A stretch of 64,000 bases of DNA from Enterobacter asburiae (GTDB lineage Bacteria; Pseudomonadota; Gammaproteobacteria; Enterobacterales; Enterobacteriaceae), in the NCBI GenBank assembly GCA_011754535.1, contig JAAQVN010000001.1:4786334-4850333 (forward strand). Direction: 5' to 3'. The position numbers were made by a program, and so were the translations under genes. Below, piece after piece: positions 10,727 through 24,771 of the stretch. The notes beneath the pieces are model-generated. The model was given only the letters and a program-made list of their open reading frames with translations, was not told where the DNA came from and searched no databases. Position 1 is the stretch's first letter, and every line of letters starts with the position of its first letter.

Positions 10727-11713
10727 TTAATACATCGGCGTTAATTGCAGAGGGGGTTCCTGAAGAACCTTAACCTGCTGAGTGAATGTAGATATCTGGC
10801 TGCGCCAGTAATCTTCTCCGGTAAGCCACGGGAAATTACGGGGAAATGCGGGATCGTCCCAACGCCTGATTAACCATGCGAGATAATAAACAAAACGCAT
10901 AGAACGTAAAGGCTCAATCAGGGCAATTTCGTCTGAATTAAACGGGCTAAATTCTTCATAGGCTTCAATAATCGTTTCAAGCTGCATGCGCTGCTCGGCT
11001 TTGTCGCCATTGAGCAGCATCCACAGATCCTGAACCGCTGGTCCCATGCGCGCATCGTCGAGATCGACAAACAGCGGGCCATCGCGCCAGAGGATATTTC
11101 CGGCGTGACAATCGCCATGCAGGCGCAGAACGGAAATATCATCACGCCAGCAGGCTTTCACCGCAGCAATAAGCTTATCGGTGGCGTTGAGGAAATTATC
11201 CTTTAGCGCAGTGGGGATCAGCGCAGACGTTTCAAATACCTGACGTGGTTCGGTGAGATATTCCTGAACTCCGAGCGTTGGTCGGGCAGTGAACGCTGTT
11301 TTACGTCCCGTCTGATGAATGCGTCCCAGATAGCGAGCAACCCACTCCATCTGATCGATATTATCCGCTTCAAACTGGCGGCCACCCAGACTGGGGAATA
11401 CGGCGTAGTAAAACCCTTCATGCGTGTGCAGCGTTTGGTTATTGAACTTTATCGGCGCGGCAACAGGGACGTCATCACCCAGCAGATCGTGAGCAAATTG
11501 GTGCTCTTCCTGAATTTGCTGTGCAGACCAACGTTCAGGGCGATAGAACTTTACGACGAAGCGCTGACGATCCTCGTCCTGAAATTGATAGACGCGGTTT
11601 TCGTAGCTATTTAACGGGGTTAGCCCTGAATCCACATGAATACCCTGTTCAAACAGGGCATCCATAATGGTATCCGGGTGTAGTGTCTGGAAAGTAAAAG
11701 CCTGGTCGTTCAT
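10727..11713 (-). CDS. srkA: SrkA (YihE/RdoA) stress-response protein kinase
   Basis: 328 residues, the same as E. coli. It has a eukaryotic-like (aminoglycoside-phosphotransferase fold) kinase domain with catalytic loop HGDCHAGNILW and metal-binding FVDLDDARMG. SrkA counteracts MazEF-linked killing and supports survival under envelope and oxidative stress. It is the first gene of srkA-dsbA. A CpxR-type box lies about 65 bases upstream of its ATG. Confidence 0.97.
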   Translation of the reverse strand: MNDQAFTFQTLHPDTIMDALFEQGIHVDSGLTPLNSYENRVYQFQDEDRQRFVVKFYRPERWSAQQIQEEHQFAHDLLGDDVPVAAPIKFNNQTLHTHEGFYYAVFPSLGGRQFEADNIDQMEWVARYLGRIHQTGRKTAFTARPTLGVQEYLTEPRQVFETSALIPTALKDNFLNATDKLIAAVKACWRDDISVLRLHGDCHAGNILWRDGPLFVDLDDARMGPAVQDLWMLLNGDKAEQRMQLETIIEAYEEFSPFNSDEIALIEPLRSMRFVYYLAWLIRRWDDPAFPRNFPWLTGEDYWRSQISTFTQQVKVLQEPPLQLTPMY

Positions 11714-11777
11714 CCGATCATCCGGAAATTATACGAATGATTCAGGATATCATCTTGTGGCGATTTCGGTGGCTCCG

Positions 11778-11792
11778 CTTACAAGCTTTTAC
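11778..11792 (-). promoter_or_regulatory. Predicted CpxR box upstream of srkA-dsbA
   Basis: On the minus strand GTAAAAGCTTGTAAG fits the CpxR consensus GTAAA-N5-GTAAA with one mismatch. It overlaps the stop codon of yihD. The operon's activation by Cpx is established in E. coli. Confidence 0.7.
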
Positions 11793-12058
11793 TCTTTAAT
11801 TACGCCTCGGGCGCGCAGCAGCGCAGTTTTAAAATCTTCCTCATAATCCTTCTGAATACCAGGAATAACAGCATCTTTGGCCGAGTCGCGCATTTTGAGG
11901 TGGTAGATCAGGATGTCGTCAGAAAGGTCTGCCAGATCGCCGTCAAAACCTGACTCTTTCGCCAGTTTTTGTAAGAATTGCATCAGATTCAGCTCTGGCT
12001 CTTTTTGCCAGGCTGGCTGGAGGAGTTCAATGACTTCATTCAGACGTTTACATTTCAT
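11789..12058 (-). CDS. yihD: YihD, conserved DUF1040 protein of unknown function
   Basis: 89 residues, as in E. coli ([18 protein letters not shown] start). A small soluble protein that looks mainly helical, with no signal peptide or catalytic motif I can point to. It lies between mobA (divergent) and srkA (same strand). The function is not established. Confidence 0.95.
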   Translation of the reverse strand: MKCKRLNEVIELLQPAWQKEPELNLMQFLQKLAKESGFDGDLADLSDDILIYHLKMRDSAKDAVIPGIQKDYEEDFKTALLRARGVIKE

Positions 12059-12126
12059 GGTGGTGCTCCTTTCATTTAGAGTGACACGTTAGCAGGGTCA
12101 ATCCCACAATAAAAGAGGCGATATTA

Positions 12127-12711
12127 GTGAATGAGAGCCAGAAAATCATCGGTGTCGTTCTGGCCGGTGGCAGAGCGACGCGAATGGGCGGAGAAGATAA
12201 GGGGTTACAGCGCCTGAATGGCAAGCCCTTATGGCAGCACGTCGCTGATACGCTTGTCAATCAGGTATCGGCCATGGCGCTCAGCGCTAATCGCCATATT
12301 GATATTTACCAACGCAGCGGGTTTCCCGTTTATCAGGATAATCTCGCAGATTATCCGGGACCACTGGCCGGCATGCTTTCGGTGATGCAGCAGTCGCAGG
12401 GCGAGTGGTTTCTCTTTTGTTCGTGTGATACGCCATTTATACCCACTTGCCTGGTAGAGCGAATGGTGCAACAGCGAGGTGAATCGCCCGTGGTTTGGGT
12501 GCATGACGGCGAGCGCGACCATCCAACTATCGCGCTCGTTAACAGATCGTTGATTCCGGACATGAGCGGCTATCTGGCTGCCGGTGAACGAAGAGTTATG
12601 GTGTTTATGCGCAAGGTTGGCGGACATGCTGTTGATTTTAGCGACATGAAAACATGCTTCGTGAATGTGAACACGACAGGAGATTTACAGGCCATGCAGG
12701 AGAAGAGATGA
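12127..12711 (+). CDS. mobA: MobA molybdenum cofactor guanylyltransferase
   Basis: 194 residues. The N-terminal nucleotidyltransferase signature [15 protein letters not shown] (residues 12-26) includes the GTP-contacting LAGG and Lys25. MobA attaches GMP to Mo-molybdopterin to give the guanine dinucleotide cofactor used by DMSO-reductase family enzymes. The ATGA overlap with mobB indicates translational coupling. Confidence 0.97.
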   Translation: MNESQKIIGVVLAGGRATRMGGEDKGLQRLNGKPLWQHVADTLVNQVSAMALSANRHIDIYQRSGFPVYQDNLADYPGPLAGMLSVMQQSQGEWFLFCSCDTPFIPTCLVERMVQQRGESPVVWVHDGERDHPTIALVNRSLIPDMSGYLAAGERRVMVFMRKVGGHAVDFSDMKTCFVNVNTTGDLQAMQEKR

Positions 12712-13211
12712 CACCTGTTTTAGCAATCTCCGCCTGGAGCGGTACGGGAAAAACTACGCTGCTGAAAAAACTGATACCCGCGCTGTGCGCCCGCGGCATC
12801 CGTCCAGGCTTGATTAAACACACGCACCATAATATGGATGTCGATAAGCCGGGTAAAGATAGCTATGAACTGCGTAAAGCGGGTGCGGCGCAAACGATGG
12901 TGGCAAGCAACCAGCGCTGGGCGTTGATGACAGAAACGCCGGATGAGGCACCGCTGGATCTTGCGTATCTGGTCAGCCGGATGGATCATTCCACGCTGGA
13001 TCTGGTGCTGGTTGAGGGATTTAAGCATGAGGCCGTACCTAAGATCCTGCTGTTCAGAAGCGATGCCGGGCATGATTTCAGCGAGTTAACGCTGGATGAG
13101 CATGTGATTGCAGTGGCCAGTGATATTGTATTGCCGCTTGAAGTTCCGTTACTGAATTTGAATGATGTGGATGGGATTGCAGAGTTTGTTGTGAAGTGGA
13201 GTGCGGTCTGA
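12708..13211 (+). CDS. mobB: MobB molybdopterin-guanine dinucleotide adaptor GTPase
   Basis: 167 residues from the ATG that overlaps the mobA stop (ATGA). The frame is open 18 codons upstream, but the family starts at [17 protein letters not shown], where the Walker A sequence SGTGKT is residues 11-16. MobB binds GTP and assists MobA; it is not essential for cofactor synthesis in E. coli. The gene converges on the rRNA operon, as at E. coli rrnA. Confidence 0.96.
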   Translation: MTPVLAISAWSGTGKTTLLKKLIPALCARGIRPGLIKHTHHNMDVDKPGKDSYELRKAGAAQTMVASNQRWALMTETPDEAPLDLAYLVSRMDHSTLDLVLVEGFKHEAVPKILLFRSDAGHDFSELTLDEHVIAVASDIVLPLEVPLLNLNDVDGIAEFVVKWSAV

Positions 13212-13213
13212 CT

Positions 13214-13247
13214 TGCCGGGTGGAGGCTTCGCCTTACCCGGCCTACG
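13214..13247. repeat. REP-like palindrome after mobB
   Basis: TTGCCGGGTGGAGGCTTCG / CCTTACCCGGC, the same family as 2262-2295, between the mobB stop and the rRNA terminator. Confidence 0.8.
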
Positions 13248-13265
13248 TTTGTTGTAGTTCATAAA

Positions 13266-13297
13266 CGCAAAAAGGCCATCCTTGCGGATGGCCTCTT
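13266..13297 (-). terminator. rRNA operon terminator
   Basis: On the minus strand a stem GGCCATCC/GGATGGCC is followed by TTTTTGCG. It closely resembles the E. coli rrn terminator (rrnB T2 type) and lies 11 bases after the 5S gene. Confidence 0.92.
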
Positions 13298-13307
13298 CAC
13301 TTAATTG

Positions 13308-13427
13308 ATGCCTGGCAGTTCCCTACTCTCACATGGGGAGACCCCACACTACCATCGGCGCTACGGCGTTTCACTTCTGAGTTCGGCATGGGGTCAGGTG
13401 GGACCACCGCGCTAAAGCCGCCAGGCA
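13308..13427 (-). rRNA. rrf: 5S ribosomal RNA
   Basis: 120 nt, starting TGCCTGGCGGC and ending ACTGCCAGGCAT, matching enterobacterial 5S rRNA. No tRNA gene follows it, unlike E. coli rrnC, which has aspT and trpT. Confidence 0.98.
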
Positions 13428-13497
13428 AATTCTGTTAATCTGTATCAGGCTGAATATTGATTGTTTGTCTCTTCCGCCAAAACACCTTCGGCGTTGT

Positions 13498-16401
<2,904 letters not shown>

Positions 16402-16510
16402 TCACAACCCGAAGATGTTTCTTTCGATTCATCATCAAATTGCGAAAATTTGAGAGACTCGGACACACATTAACTGTGTGTCGTTTCAATTTTCAGCTTG
16501 ATCCAGATTT

Positions 16511-16520
16511 TTAAAGAGCA
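16511..16520 (-). promoter_or_regulatory. Spacer boxA (antitermination)
   Basis: TGCTCTTTAA on the minus strand between tRNA-Glu and 23S is the spacer copy of the rrn boxA bound by NusB/NusE. Confidence 0.8.
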
Positions 16521-16593
16521 AATATCTCAAACATGACTCGTAAGTCAGTTTTGAGATATGACGGCAGGTGACTTTCACTCACGAACCAGCAAG

Positions 16594-16669
16594 TGGCGTC
16601 CCCTAGGGGATTCGAACCCCTGTTACCGCCGTGAAAGGGCGGTGTCCTGGGCCTCTAGACGAAGGGGAC
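16594..16669 (-). tRNA. gltU: tRNA-Glu (UUC) in the 16S-23S spacer
   Basis: 76 nt including the encoded CCA. Acceptor GTCCCCT/AGGGGAC, anticodon loop CTTTCAC with anticodon TTC, and TTCGAAT in the T-loop. A single tRNA-Glu spacer is the rrnB/C/E/G type in E. coli; rrnA has tRNA-Ile and tRNA-Ala instead. Confidence 0.98.
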
Positions 16670-16754
16670 ACTGAAGTCTCAATCGCAAGACGCCTTGCTG
16701 CTTACTTTTCATCAGACAATCTGTGTGAGCACTGCAAAGGCAGGTTCTTTAAGG

Positions 16755-18294
<1,540 letters not shown>

Positions 18295-18426
18295 AAGTTT
18301 GATGCTCGTGAATTAAACTTCGTAATGAATTACGCATGTTCACTCAGAGACTTGGTATTCATTTTTCGTCTTGCGACGTTAAGAATCCATGTCACTTTGA
18401 GTGCCCACACAGATTGTCTGATAAAT

Positions 18427-18438
18427 TGTTAAAGAGCA
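18427..18438 (-). promoter_or_regulatory. rrn leader boxA
   Basis: TGCTCTTTAACA, identical to the leader boxA antitermination element, lies between promoter P2 and the 16S gene. Confidence 0.88.
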
Positions 18439-18473
18439 GTGCCGCTTCGTTTTCGCTGCGGCGCGGGGTGTGC

Positions 18474-18501
18474 ATATTACGCTTTCCCGCTTCAGAGTCA
18501 A
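18474..18501 (-). promoter_or_regulatory. rrn promoter P2
   Basis: -35 TTGACT (18496-18501) and -10 TAATAT (18474-18479), 16-bp spacer, as in E. coli rrn P2. Confidence 0.9.
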
Positions 18502-18569
18502 GCGTTTGTTTTGCTTTTCTCTGCTGGCCCGGCGGCGTGTGTGCCGTTGTTCCGTGTCAGTGGAGGCGC

Positions 18570-18597
18570 ATTATAGGGAGTTATTCTTAAGTGACAA
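18570..18597 (-). promoter_or_regulatory. rrn promoter P1 with UP element
   Basis: -35 TTGTCA (18592-18597), 16-bp spacer and -10 TATAAT (18570-18575), with a GC-rich discriminator GCGCCTC as expected for ppGpp-sensitive rrn P1. AT-rich runs just upstream (about 18600-18620) are the UP element. Fis sites probably lie at 18630-18690 but I cannot define them. Confidence 0.92.
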
Positions 18598-18746
18598 GAG
18601 GAAACTTAAAAAAAGTTTCTGTCCGCGTTTTTTTTCACCAATAGCGGTGAAATCAAGCTACAAATTGTTCTATTTGATGTATCTGCAACCACAATCACAT
18701 TCGAGGTGGCATAATTATCAGCATGAAACATTAAGGAATAAAAGCG

Positions 18747-19454
18747 ATGCCATTAAGCGCACAACAGCTGGCCGCCCAAAAAAATCTGTCCTATGTGCTG
18801 GCAGAAAAGCTGGCGCAGCGGATTTTAGCGGGTAAATATGCCCCGGGCAGCATCTTGCCGGGTGAAATGGAGCTGGGTGAGCAGTTCGGGGTGAGCCGTA
18901 CTGCCGTTCGCGAAGCGGTGAAAACGCTGACGGCAAAAGGCATGGTGCTTCCACGCCCTCGTATTGGCACGCGCGTGATGCCACAGAGTAACTGGAATTT
19001 TCTCGATCAGGAGCTGCTCTCCTGGTGGATGACTGAAGATAACTTTAATCAGGTTGTCGATCACTTTCTGGTGATGCGCAGCAGTCTGGAACCCCAGGCA
19101 TGTCTGCTTGCCGCCTCGCTCGGAACGGCAGAGCAGAAAGCGCAGCTTAACGCACTGATGGAAGAGATGGTGTTCCTGAAAAAACACTTCAACCGGGAAC
19201 GCTGGGTTGAGGTCGATATGGCCTGGCATGAACACATCTATATGATGAGCGCCAATCCGTTCCTGACCTCCTTTGCCTCGTTATTCCATTCGGTGTACCA
19301 CACCTACTTTACCTCTATTACACAAGACGAAGTGGTAAAGCTGGATTTGCATCAGGCGATAGTGGATGCCATTCAGGAGAGCGACGGGCAGCGAGCCCTG
19401 ACTGCATGCCAGGCATTGCTGACCGCGCCAACCCACCAGCAGGTAAATAAATGA
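18747..19454 (+). CDS. yieP: YieP, GntR/FadR-type transcription regulator
   Basis: 235 residues. An N-terminal GntR winged helix-turn-helix (about residues 20-75, including [20 protein letters not shown]) is followed by an all-helical FCD ligand-binding domain containing [15 protein letters not shown]. The physiological ligand is not evident from sequence. It is divergent from the rRNA operon and overlaps hsrA by an ATGA, so yieP-hsrA is likely an operon. In E. coli yieP flanks rrnC in the same orientation. Confidence 0.95.
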   Translation: MPLSAQQLAAQKNLSYVLAEKLAQRILAGKYAPGSILPGEMELGEQFGVSRTAVREAVKTLTAKGMVLPRPRIGTRVMPQSNWNFLDQELLSWWMTEDNFNQVVDHFLVMRSSLEPQACLLAASLGTAEQKAQLNALMEEMVFLKKHFNRERWVEVDMAWHEHIYMMSANPFLTSFASLFHSVYHTYFTSITQDEVVKLDLHQAIVDAIQESDGQRALTACQALLTAPTHQQVNK

Positions 19455-20884
19455 CAGAGAAAAAAGCACGCAGCATGGCCGGATTGCCGTGGATTGCAGC
19501 CATGGCGTTCTTTATGCAGGCACTGGATGCCACCATCCTCAATACGGCGCTTCCCGCTATCGCGCAAAGCCTTAACCGCTCACCACTGGCAATGCAGTCC
19601 GCCATCATCAGCTATACCCTGACGGTTGCGATGTTGATCCCGGTTAGCGGCTGGCTGGCCGATCGCTTCGGCACCCGCAGAGTTTTCATGCTGGCCGTAA
19701 CGCTATTTACGCTCGGTTCGCTGGCCTGCGCGCTTTCAACATCCTTAACGGAGCTGGTTATCTTCCGCGTGCTGCAGGGAATTGGCGGCGCGATGATGAT
19801 GCCGGTGGCGCGCCTTGCCTTGCTGCGTGCCTATCCACGCAGCGAACTGCTTCCCGTACTCAACTTCGTCACCATGCCGGGGCTGGTCGGCCCAATACTA
19901 GGCCCGGTTCTCGGCGGGGTACTGGTTACCTGGGCAAGCTGGCACTGGATTTTCCTGATTAATATTCCGATTGGCGTGGCAGGGCTGATCTATGCCCGCA
20001 AATATATGCCGAACTTCACCACGCCAAGGCGCAGCTTCGATATGGGCGGCTTTTTCCTGTTTGGCCTGAGCCTGGTGCTGTTCTCCAGTGGGATGGAGCT
20101 CATTGGCGAGAAGATCGTTGAAACGTGGCTGGCACTCGCCGTCATCCTCAGCGGTATTCTGCTGTTCCTTCTTTATATACGTCATGCGCGTCGTCATCCG
20201 ACACCGCTTATCTCTTTATCTCTCTTTAACACCCGAACCTTTTCCGTCGGGATCGCGGGCAATATTGCCTCACGTCTGGGCACGGGCTGCGTACCGTTCC
20301 TGATGCCATTGATGCTGCAGGTAGGTTTCGGCTACCCGGCGCTGATTGCCGGCTGCATGATGGCGCCCACGGCAATGGGTTCCATTCTGGCGAAATCAAC
20401 GGTCACTCAGGTACTGCGCTGGTTTGGCTATCGTAAGACGCTGGTTGGCGTGACGGTCTTTATCGGTCTGATGATTGCGCAATTCTCGCTACAATCCGCC
20501 GCGTTACCGGTCTGGATGCTGATCCTGCCGCTGTTTGTGCTGGGGATGGCGATGTCAACGCAGTTCACATCGATGAATACCATTACCCTTGCGGACCTGA
20601 CCGACGAGAACGCCAGCAGCGGCAACAGCGTGCTGGCGGTGACCCAACAGCTGTCGATCAGCCTCGGGGTAGCCGTGAGTGCGGCGGTACTGCGGTTCTA
20701 CGAAGGGTTTGACGGTACCAATACCGTTGAGCAGTTCCACTATACCTTTATCACCATGGGCGTGCTGACGGTGGTGTCGGCGCTGGTCTTTATGCTGTTA
20801 AAACCGAAAGACGGCCGCAACCTGATCAAAGAGCGACACAAAGCAAAGGCTAAACCGAACCCCGTTCCATCAGAACAGGAGTAA
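19451..20884 (+). CDS. hsrA: HsrA (YieO), DHA2-family MFS transporter
   Basis: 477 residues (E. coli 475) of a 14-helix major facilitator type. Motif A is [11 protein letters not shown] after TM2, motif C is [13 protein letters not shown] in TM5, and the early [17 protein letters not shown] is typical of DHA2 drug:proton antiporters. In E. coli, extra copies affect homocysteine and membrane stress phenotypes; the substrate is unclear. It is translationally coupled to yieP, and its 3' end overlaps the 3' end of rbsR on the other strand by 35 bases. Confidence 0.95.
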   Translation: MTEKKARSMAGLPWIAAMAFFMQALDATILNTALPAIAQSLNRSPLAMQSAIISYTLTVAMLIPVSGWLADRFGTRRVFMLAVTLFTLGSLACALSTSLTELVIFRVLQGIGGAMMMPVARLALLRAYPRSELLPVLNFVTMPGLVGPILGPVLGGVLVTWASWHWIFLINIPIGVAGLIYARKYMPNFTTPRRSFDMGGFFLFGLSLVLFSSGMELIGEKIVETWLALAVILSGILLFLLYIRHARRHPTPLISLSLFNTRTFSVGIAGNIASRLGTGCVPFLMPLMLQVGFGYPALIAGCMMAPTAMGSILAKSTVTQVLRWFGYRKTLVGVTVFIGLMIAQFSLQSAALPVWMLILPLFVLGMAMSTQFTSMNTITLADLTDENASSGNSVLAVTQQLSISLGVAVSAAVLRFYEGFDGTNTVEQFHYTFITMGVLTVVSALVFMLLKPKDGRNLIKERHKAKAKPNPVPSEQE

Positions 20885-21842
20885 GCTGCAGACGTTGCTG
20901 CTGCAGCGTGGGCTGCGCCATTCGGTGAATCAACACATCAATGGCCAGCTCACCCAGTTCATCTTTAGGCTGATGAATGGTGGTCAGCGGCGGCGTCATG
21001 TAGCGCGCCAGTTCGATATCATCGTAGCCCACTATCGCCATATCGTCCGGCACGCGCAGTCCCGCCTGATACAGCGCCTGATAGGCACCAAACGCCATTG
21101 CATCGTTACCGATAAACACCGCCTGCGGGCGAGGATCCTGCGCCAGCAGCTTCTGCATAGCCTCGAAACCGCCGTTAAATTCAAAATCACCGGTGATTCG
21201 GTAGCCATCAGGAATGGCAAGCCCAGCTCTCTCCATTGCAGAGAGATACCCTTCCAGACGCAGGCGCGCCGGGGTTTTATCCAACGGGCCGGTAATGCAA
21301 GCAATGCGAGTATGACCTTTATCGATCAGATGCTGAGTCGCCATATCGCCGCCCAGCAGGGAGTTATCCTGAATCAAATCGCTGGTACCGTCGAAGGGGG
21401 CCCAGTCCATCATCACCGTGGGAATAGAGGGATAGCGCTGGATGATCTCTTTCGAGGGTTGATGCGTTTCGGTACAGAGCAGCAGCAGCCCGTCGACGCG
21501 TTTTTGCATCAGCGTTTCCAGGTTGCGGTTCATGCGCTGCTCGTCGCCTTCGGTATTGCACAGCACCAGGCTGTAGCCACGCTCAAAGCAGCTGCGTTCT
21601 ACGCCACGAACAAGTTCAGAATAAAAAGGGTTGGTACTGGCGGTGATCAGCATACCGATGGTGCGTGTCTGGTTAAGCTTCAGACTGCGCGCCAGCGCCG
21701 ACGGCGCATAGTTGAGATCTTTTACTGCGGCTTCGACTTTCTCACGAATCGCCTCGCTGACGAAGCGGTCGTTATTAATAACGTGAGAGACAGTCGAAGT
21801 AGAAACGCCCGCCATGCGGGCTACATCTTTCATCGTAGCCAA
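20850..21842 (-). CDS. rbsR: RbsR ribose operon repressor
   Basis: 330 residues, LacI family. N-terminal helix-turn-helix ([21 protein letters not shown], about residues 4-24), hinge helix (ALARSLK) and a periplasmic-binding-protein-like ribose-sensing core. It is the last gene of rbsDACBKR, 3 bases after rbsK. Two sites upstream of rbsD (26718-26735 and 26800-26811) fit its operator. The 3' end overlaps hsrA. Confidence 0.98.
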   Translation of the reverse strand: MATMKDVARMAGVSTSTVSHVINNDRFVSEAIREKVEAAVKDLNYAPSALARSLKLNQTRTIGMLITASTNPFYSELVRGVERSCFERGYSLVLCNTEGDEQRMNRNLETLMQKRVDGLLLLCTETHQPSKEIIQRYPSIPTVMMDWAPFDGTSDLIQDNSLLGGDMATQHLIDKGHTRIACITGPLDKTPARLRLEGYLSAMERAGLAIPDGYRITGDFEFNGGFEAMQKLLAQDPRPQAVFIGNDAMAFGAYQALYQAGLRVPDDMAIVGYDDIELARYMTPPLTTIHQPKDELGELAIDVLIHRMAQPTLQQQRLQLTPVLMERGSV

Positions 21843-21845
21843 ACG

Positions 21846-22775
21846 TTACCCCTGCTGACTTAAGAATTCATCGATCTCTTTGCGCCACGGAACGGAAGGC
21901 TGTGCGCCTTTGCGCGTCACCGCAATCGCGGCGGCGGCATGCGCAAAGCGGATGGCATCATCCATTACGTTTCCTTCCAGCAGCGCCGTCACCAGCGCAC
22001 CGTTAAAGGTGTCTCCTGCGGCGATAGTATCAATGGCTTTGACCTTAAAGCCCGGCACGCGACGCCCTTCGCCGTTTACGCTTGCCCACACCCCACGGCT
22101 GCCAAGAGTAATGATAACGGTCCCGATGCCTTTTGCATGCAGCACTTTCGCCGCACGCGCGGCATCGTCGTCATTTTCAACGCGAATGCCCGTCAGCTTT
22201 TCGGCTTCGGTTTCGTTCGGCGTAATGATGTCCACCAGCGCCAGCAGCTCGTCTGATAATACACGGGCTGGGGCCGGGTTAAGTACGACAGTGGTATGAT
22301 TTTCATGCGCAATTTTCGCCGCAGCCAGCACGCTTTCAACCGGTGATTCCAGCTGCATCAGCAGGGCTTCCGCTCCAGCGATGATTCCGCGTTGCGCTTC
22401 AACGCGTTCTGTCGTTAACGCAGCATTAGCCCCCGCATGAATACCGATGACATTCTCACCTTCCGCATTGACGAAAATCAGCGCCACGCCGGTAGATTCC
22501 CCTTCGACTACGCTCACTGGCGCAATATCAATGTTGTCGCTCGCCAGCTGTTTGCGTACGCGCTCACCGGTGTCGTCATCCCCCGTAAGGGCGATAAATG
22601 CGATATTCGCCCCACTTCGTCCGGCGGCGACGGCCTGGTTTGCGCCTTTACCACCAAAGGCCACCTGGTACTGGTTACCCGTGACGGTTTCGCCCGGCGT
22701 GGGGAAGGTTTCAAGGCTAAGAATGTGATCGGCATTGATACTGCCAAGGACGACGAGGTTGCCTGCGGTTTTCAT
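21846..22775 (-). CDS. rbsK: Ribokinase
   Basis: 309 residues from ATG 22775, as in E. coli; an in-frame start five codons earlier is possible. PfkB-family kinase with the substrate glycine pair GGKGANQAVAAGR (from residue 41) and the catalytic Asp in DTIAAGDTFNGAL near residue 255. It phosphorylates ribose to ribose-5-phosphate after uptake by RbsABC. Confidence 0.97.
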   Translation of the reverse strand: MKTAGNLVVLGSINADHILSLETFPTPGETVTGNQYQVAFGGKGANQAVAAGRSGANIAFIALTGDDDTGERVRKQLASDNIDIAPVSVVEGESTGVALIFVNAEGENVIGIHAGANAALTTERVEAQRGIIAGAEALLMQLESPVESVLAAAKIAHENHTTVVLNPAPARVLSDELLALVDIITPNETEAEKLTGIRVENDDDAARAAKVLHAKGIGTVIITLGSRGVWASVNGEGRRVPGFKVKAIDTIAAGDTFNGALVTALLEGNVMDDAIRFAHAAAAIAVTRKGAQPSVPWRKEIDEFLSQQG

Positions 22776-22797
22776 GGTTGAGCTGTCCATCTGAGAG

Positions 22798-22821
22798 CGC
22801 CACCGGTGTTACCCGGTGGCG
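22798..22821. repeat. Hairpin between rbsB and rbsK
   Basis: Perfect 9-bp arms CGCCACCGG/CCGGTGGCG with a 6-base loop in the 108-base gap after rbsB. Such hairpins often protect the mRNA of an abundant binding protein and lower downstream expression. Confidence 0.7.
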
Positions 22822-22883
22822 TATGCCACACTTTTCTTTTATTTGGTGTCCCTCAGGCAGCCAGCGACTGCCTGAATCGCCTT

Positions 22884-23774
22884 TTACTGCTTAATGACCA
22901 GCTTCAGGTCAACCGGATATTTGGCCTGAACTTTTTCGCCCTTCAGCACTTTATCGGCAGTTTGCACGCCAGTGGCGCCAATCTGCTCAGGCAGCTGAGC
23001 GATGGTCGCAGCCAGTTTGCCATCATTTACTGCTTTTTCACCATCCGGCGTGCCGTCAAATCCGACAACCATCACATCAGATTTACCTGCAGTCTGCAGG
23101 GCACGCAGCGCGCCCAGCGCCATTTCGTCGTTCTGGGCGAACACTGCCTGCACATCAGGATGCGCAGTCAGCAGGTTCTGCATGACGTTCAGACCTTTAG
23201 TACGGTCGAAGTCTGCCGGCTGGCTAGCCAGCACGTTGAATTTATGTGCTGCTACAGCCTGCTGGAAGCCTTCACCACGCTCGCGGGCAGCGGACGTACC
23301 GGCAATGCCCTGCAGTTCGATAACTTTCGCGCCATCACCGGCTTTCTTCGCAATGTAGTCACCGGCGATTTTACCGCCCAGCACGTTATCAGAAGCAATG
23401 TGGCTGACCACGTCGCCTTTCGTCGCCTGACGGTCCAGGGTAATGACCGGGATTTTTGCCTGGTTTGCCATCTTCACGGCGTTACCTACGGCATCAGAAT
23501 CGGTTGGGTTGATCAGCAGAATCTTGGTACCACGAACGGTTAAGTCCTGAACGTTAGCCAGCTCTTTCGCCGGGTTGTTCTGAGAATCCAGCACCACCAG
23601 GTTGTAGCCCAGCTTGTCCGCTTCTTTCTGCGCTCCGTCCTTCAGGGAGACGAAGAACGGGTTGTTCAGCGTGGAGATAACCAGCGCGATGGTGTCTTTA
23701 GCCATGGCGTTAGCACTTACGGTTGCGCTCAGCGCGACAGCGGAAACCAGGGTAGCCAGTTTTTTCATGTTCAT
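22884..23774 (-). CDS. rbsB: RbsB periplasmic ribose-binding protein
   Basis: 296 residues. Signal peptide [24 protein letters not shown], then a type I periplasmic binding protein fold with [16 protein letters not shown] at the mature start. It delivers ribose to RbsC and, in E. coli, to the Trg chemoreceptor. A downstream hairpin (22798-22821) separates it from rbsK. Confidence 0.98.
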   Translation of the reverse strand: MNMKKLATLVSAVALSATVSANAMAKDTIALVISTLNNPFFVSLKDGAQKEADKLGYNLVVLDSQNNPAKELANVQDLTVRGTKILLINPTDSDAVGNAVKMANQAKIPVITLDRQATKGDVVSHIASDNVLGGKIAGDYIAKKAGDGAKVIELQGIAGTSAARERGEGFQQAVAAHKFNVLASQPADFDRTKGLNVMQNLLTAHPDVQAVFAQNDEMALGALRALQTAGKSDVMVVGFDGTPDGEKAVNDGKLAATIAQLPEQIGATGVQTADKVLKGEKVQAKYPVDLKLVIKQ

Positions 23775-23801
23775 ATCTAAGATGTCCTGTAGTGTCGTCA
23801 G

Positions 23802-24767
23802 TTACTGTTTTTTGTTGTCTACCAGTACCGCCAGCAAAATCACCACTGCCTTAACGATCATCTGGTAATAGGAGGAAACACCTAACAAATTCAAACCATT
23901 ATTCAGGAAACCAAGAATCAGTGCGCCGATCAATGTCCCAACAATGCGACCTTTACCGCCCGCAAGACTCGTACCGCCCAAAACCACTGCTGCAATGGCG
24001 TCCAGCTCATAACCCGTACCCGCCGTCGGCTGCGCGGAGGAGAGGCGCGCCACTTCGATGATGCCCGCCAGGGAGGCCAGCAGGCCACACAGGGAGTAAA
24101 CGATAATTTTGACTTTATTAACGCTGATACCGGAAAGGCGCGTTGCCGCTTCGTTACCACCCAGCGCATAGATATAACGGCCCAGACGGGTGTGATGCAG
24201 CATGTACCACGCCGCCAGGAAGACGATAGCCATGATCCAGACCGGCGTTGGAATGCCCAGCGGGCGGCCAATACCGAACCAGCCAAACAGATCCGCGTTA
24301 TCGGTAAAGCCGGTATTGACCGGGCTACCGTTGGTGTAAACCATGGTTACACCGCGCAGCAGCAGCATCATCACCAGCGTAGCGATAAACGCCTGAACGC
24401 GGCCCTTTGCCACAATCACGCCGGTTACAGCGCCTATCGCCGCGCCAGCTGCCAGGGCCGCAGCAACAGCCACCAGCGCGTTAACTTCAATACCAACAAT
24501 CGAAGCGGCGATCGCACCGGTGAGCGCCAGCAGGGAACCGACGGACAGATCGATACCCGAGGTCAAAATCACCAGCGTCATGCCGACCGCCATAATAGCG
24601 TTCACCGACGTCTGCTGCAGAATGTTGAACAGGTTATTCACGGTGAAGAAATTCGGGCTCATGGTCGACACAATCGCGATCAGCACCAGCAGGGCAATCA
24701 GCGATTTTTGTTCCATCAGCCATGCCTTTGTGAAATAGCGGCGACCAGAAACAGCCTGGGTAGTCAT
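23802..24767 (-). CDS. rbsC: RbsC ribose ABC transporter permease
   Basis: 321 residues, very hydrophobic, with the AraH/RbsC-family segment GIDLSVGSLLALTGA and the cytoplasmic coupling stretch RLSGISVNKVKIIVYSLCG. It forms the membrane channel of the RbsABC importer. It starts 4 bases after the rbsA stop. Confidence 0.98.
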   Translation of the reverse strand: MTTQAVSGRRYFTKAWLMEQKSLIALLVLIAIVSTMSPNFFTVNNLFNILQQTSVNAIMAVGMTLVILTSGIDLSVGSLLALTGAIAASIVGIEVNALVAVAAALAAGAAIGAVTGVIVAKGRVQAFIATLVMMLLLRGVTMVYTNGSPVNTGFTDNADLFGWFGIGRPLGIPTPVWIMAIVFLAAWYMLHHTRLGRYIYALGGNEAATRLSGISVNKVKIIVYSLCGLLASLAGIIEVARLSSAQPTAGTGYELDAIAAVVLGGTSLAGGKGRIVGTLIGALILGFLNNGLNLLGVSSYYQMIVKAVVILLAVLVDNKKQ

Positions 24768-24771
24768 CTTC

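Noticed and set aside
20895..21863. 322-codon ORF antisense to rbsR
   Set aside because: rbsR has full-length family motifs in the other frame. The antisense product lacks any domain signature.
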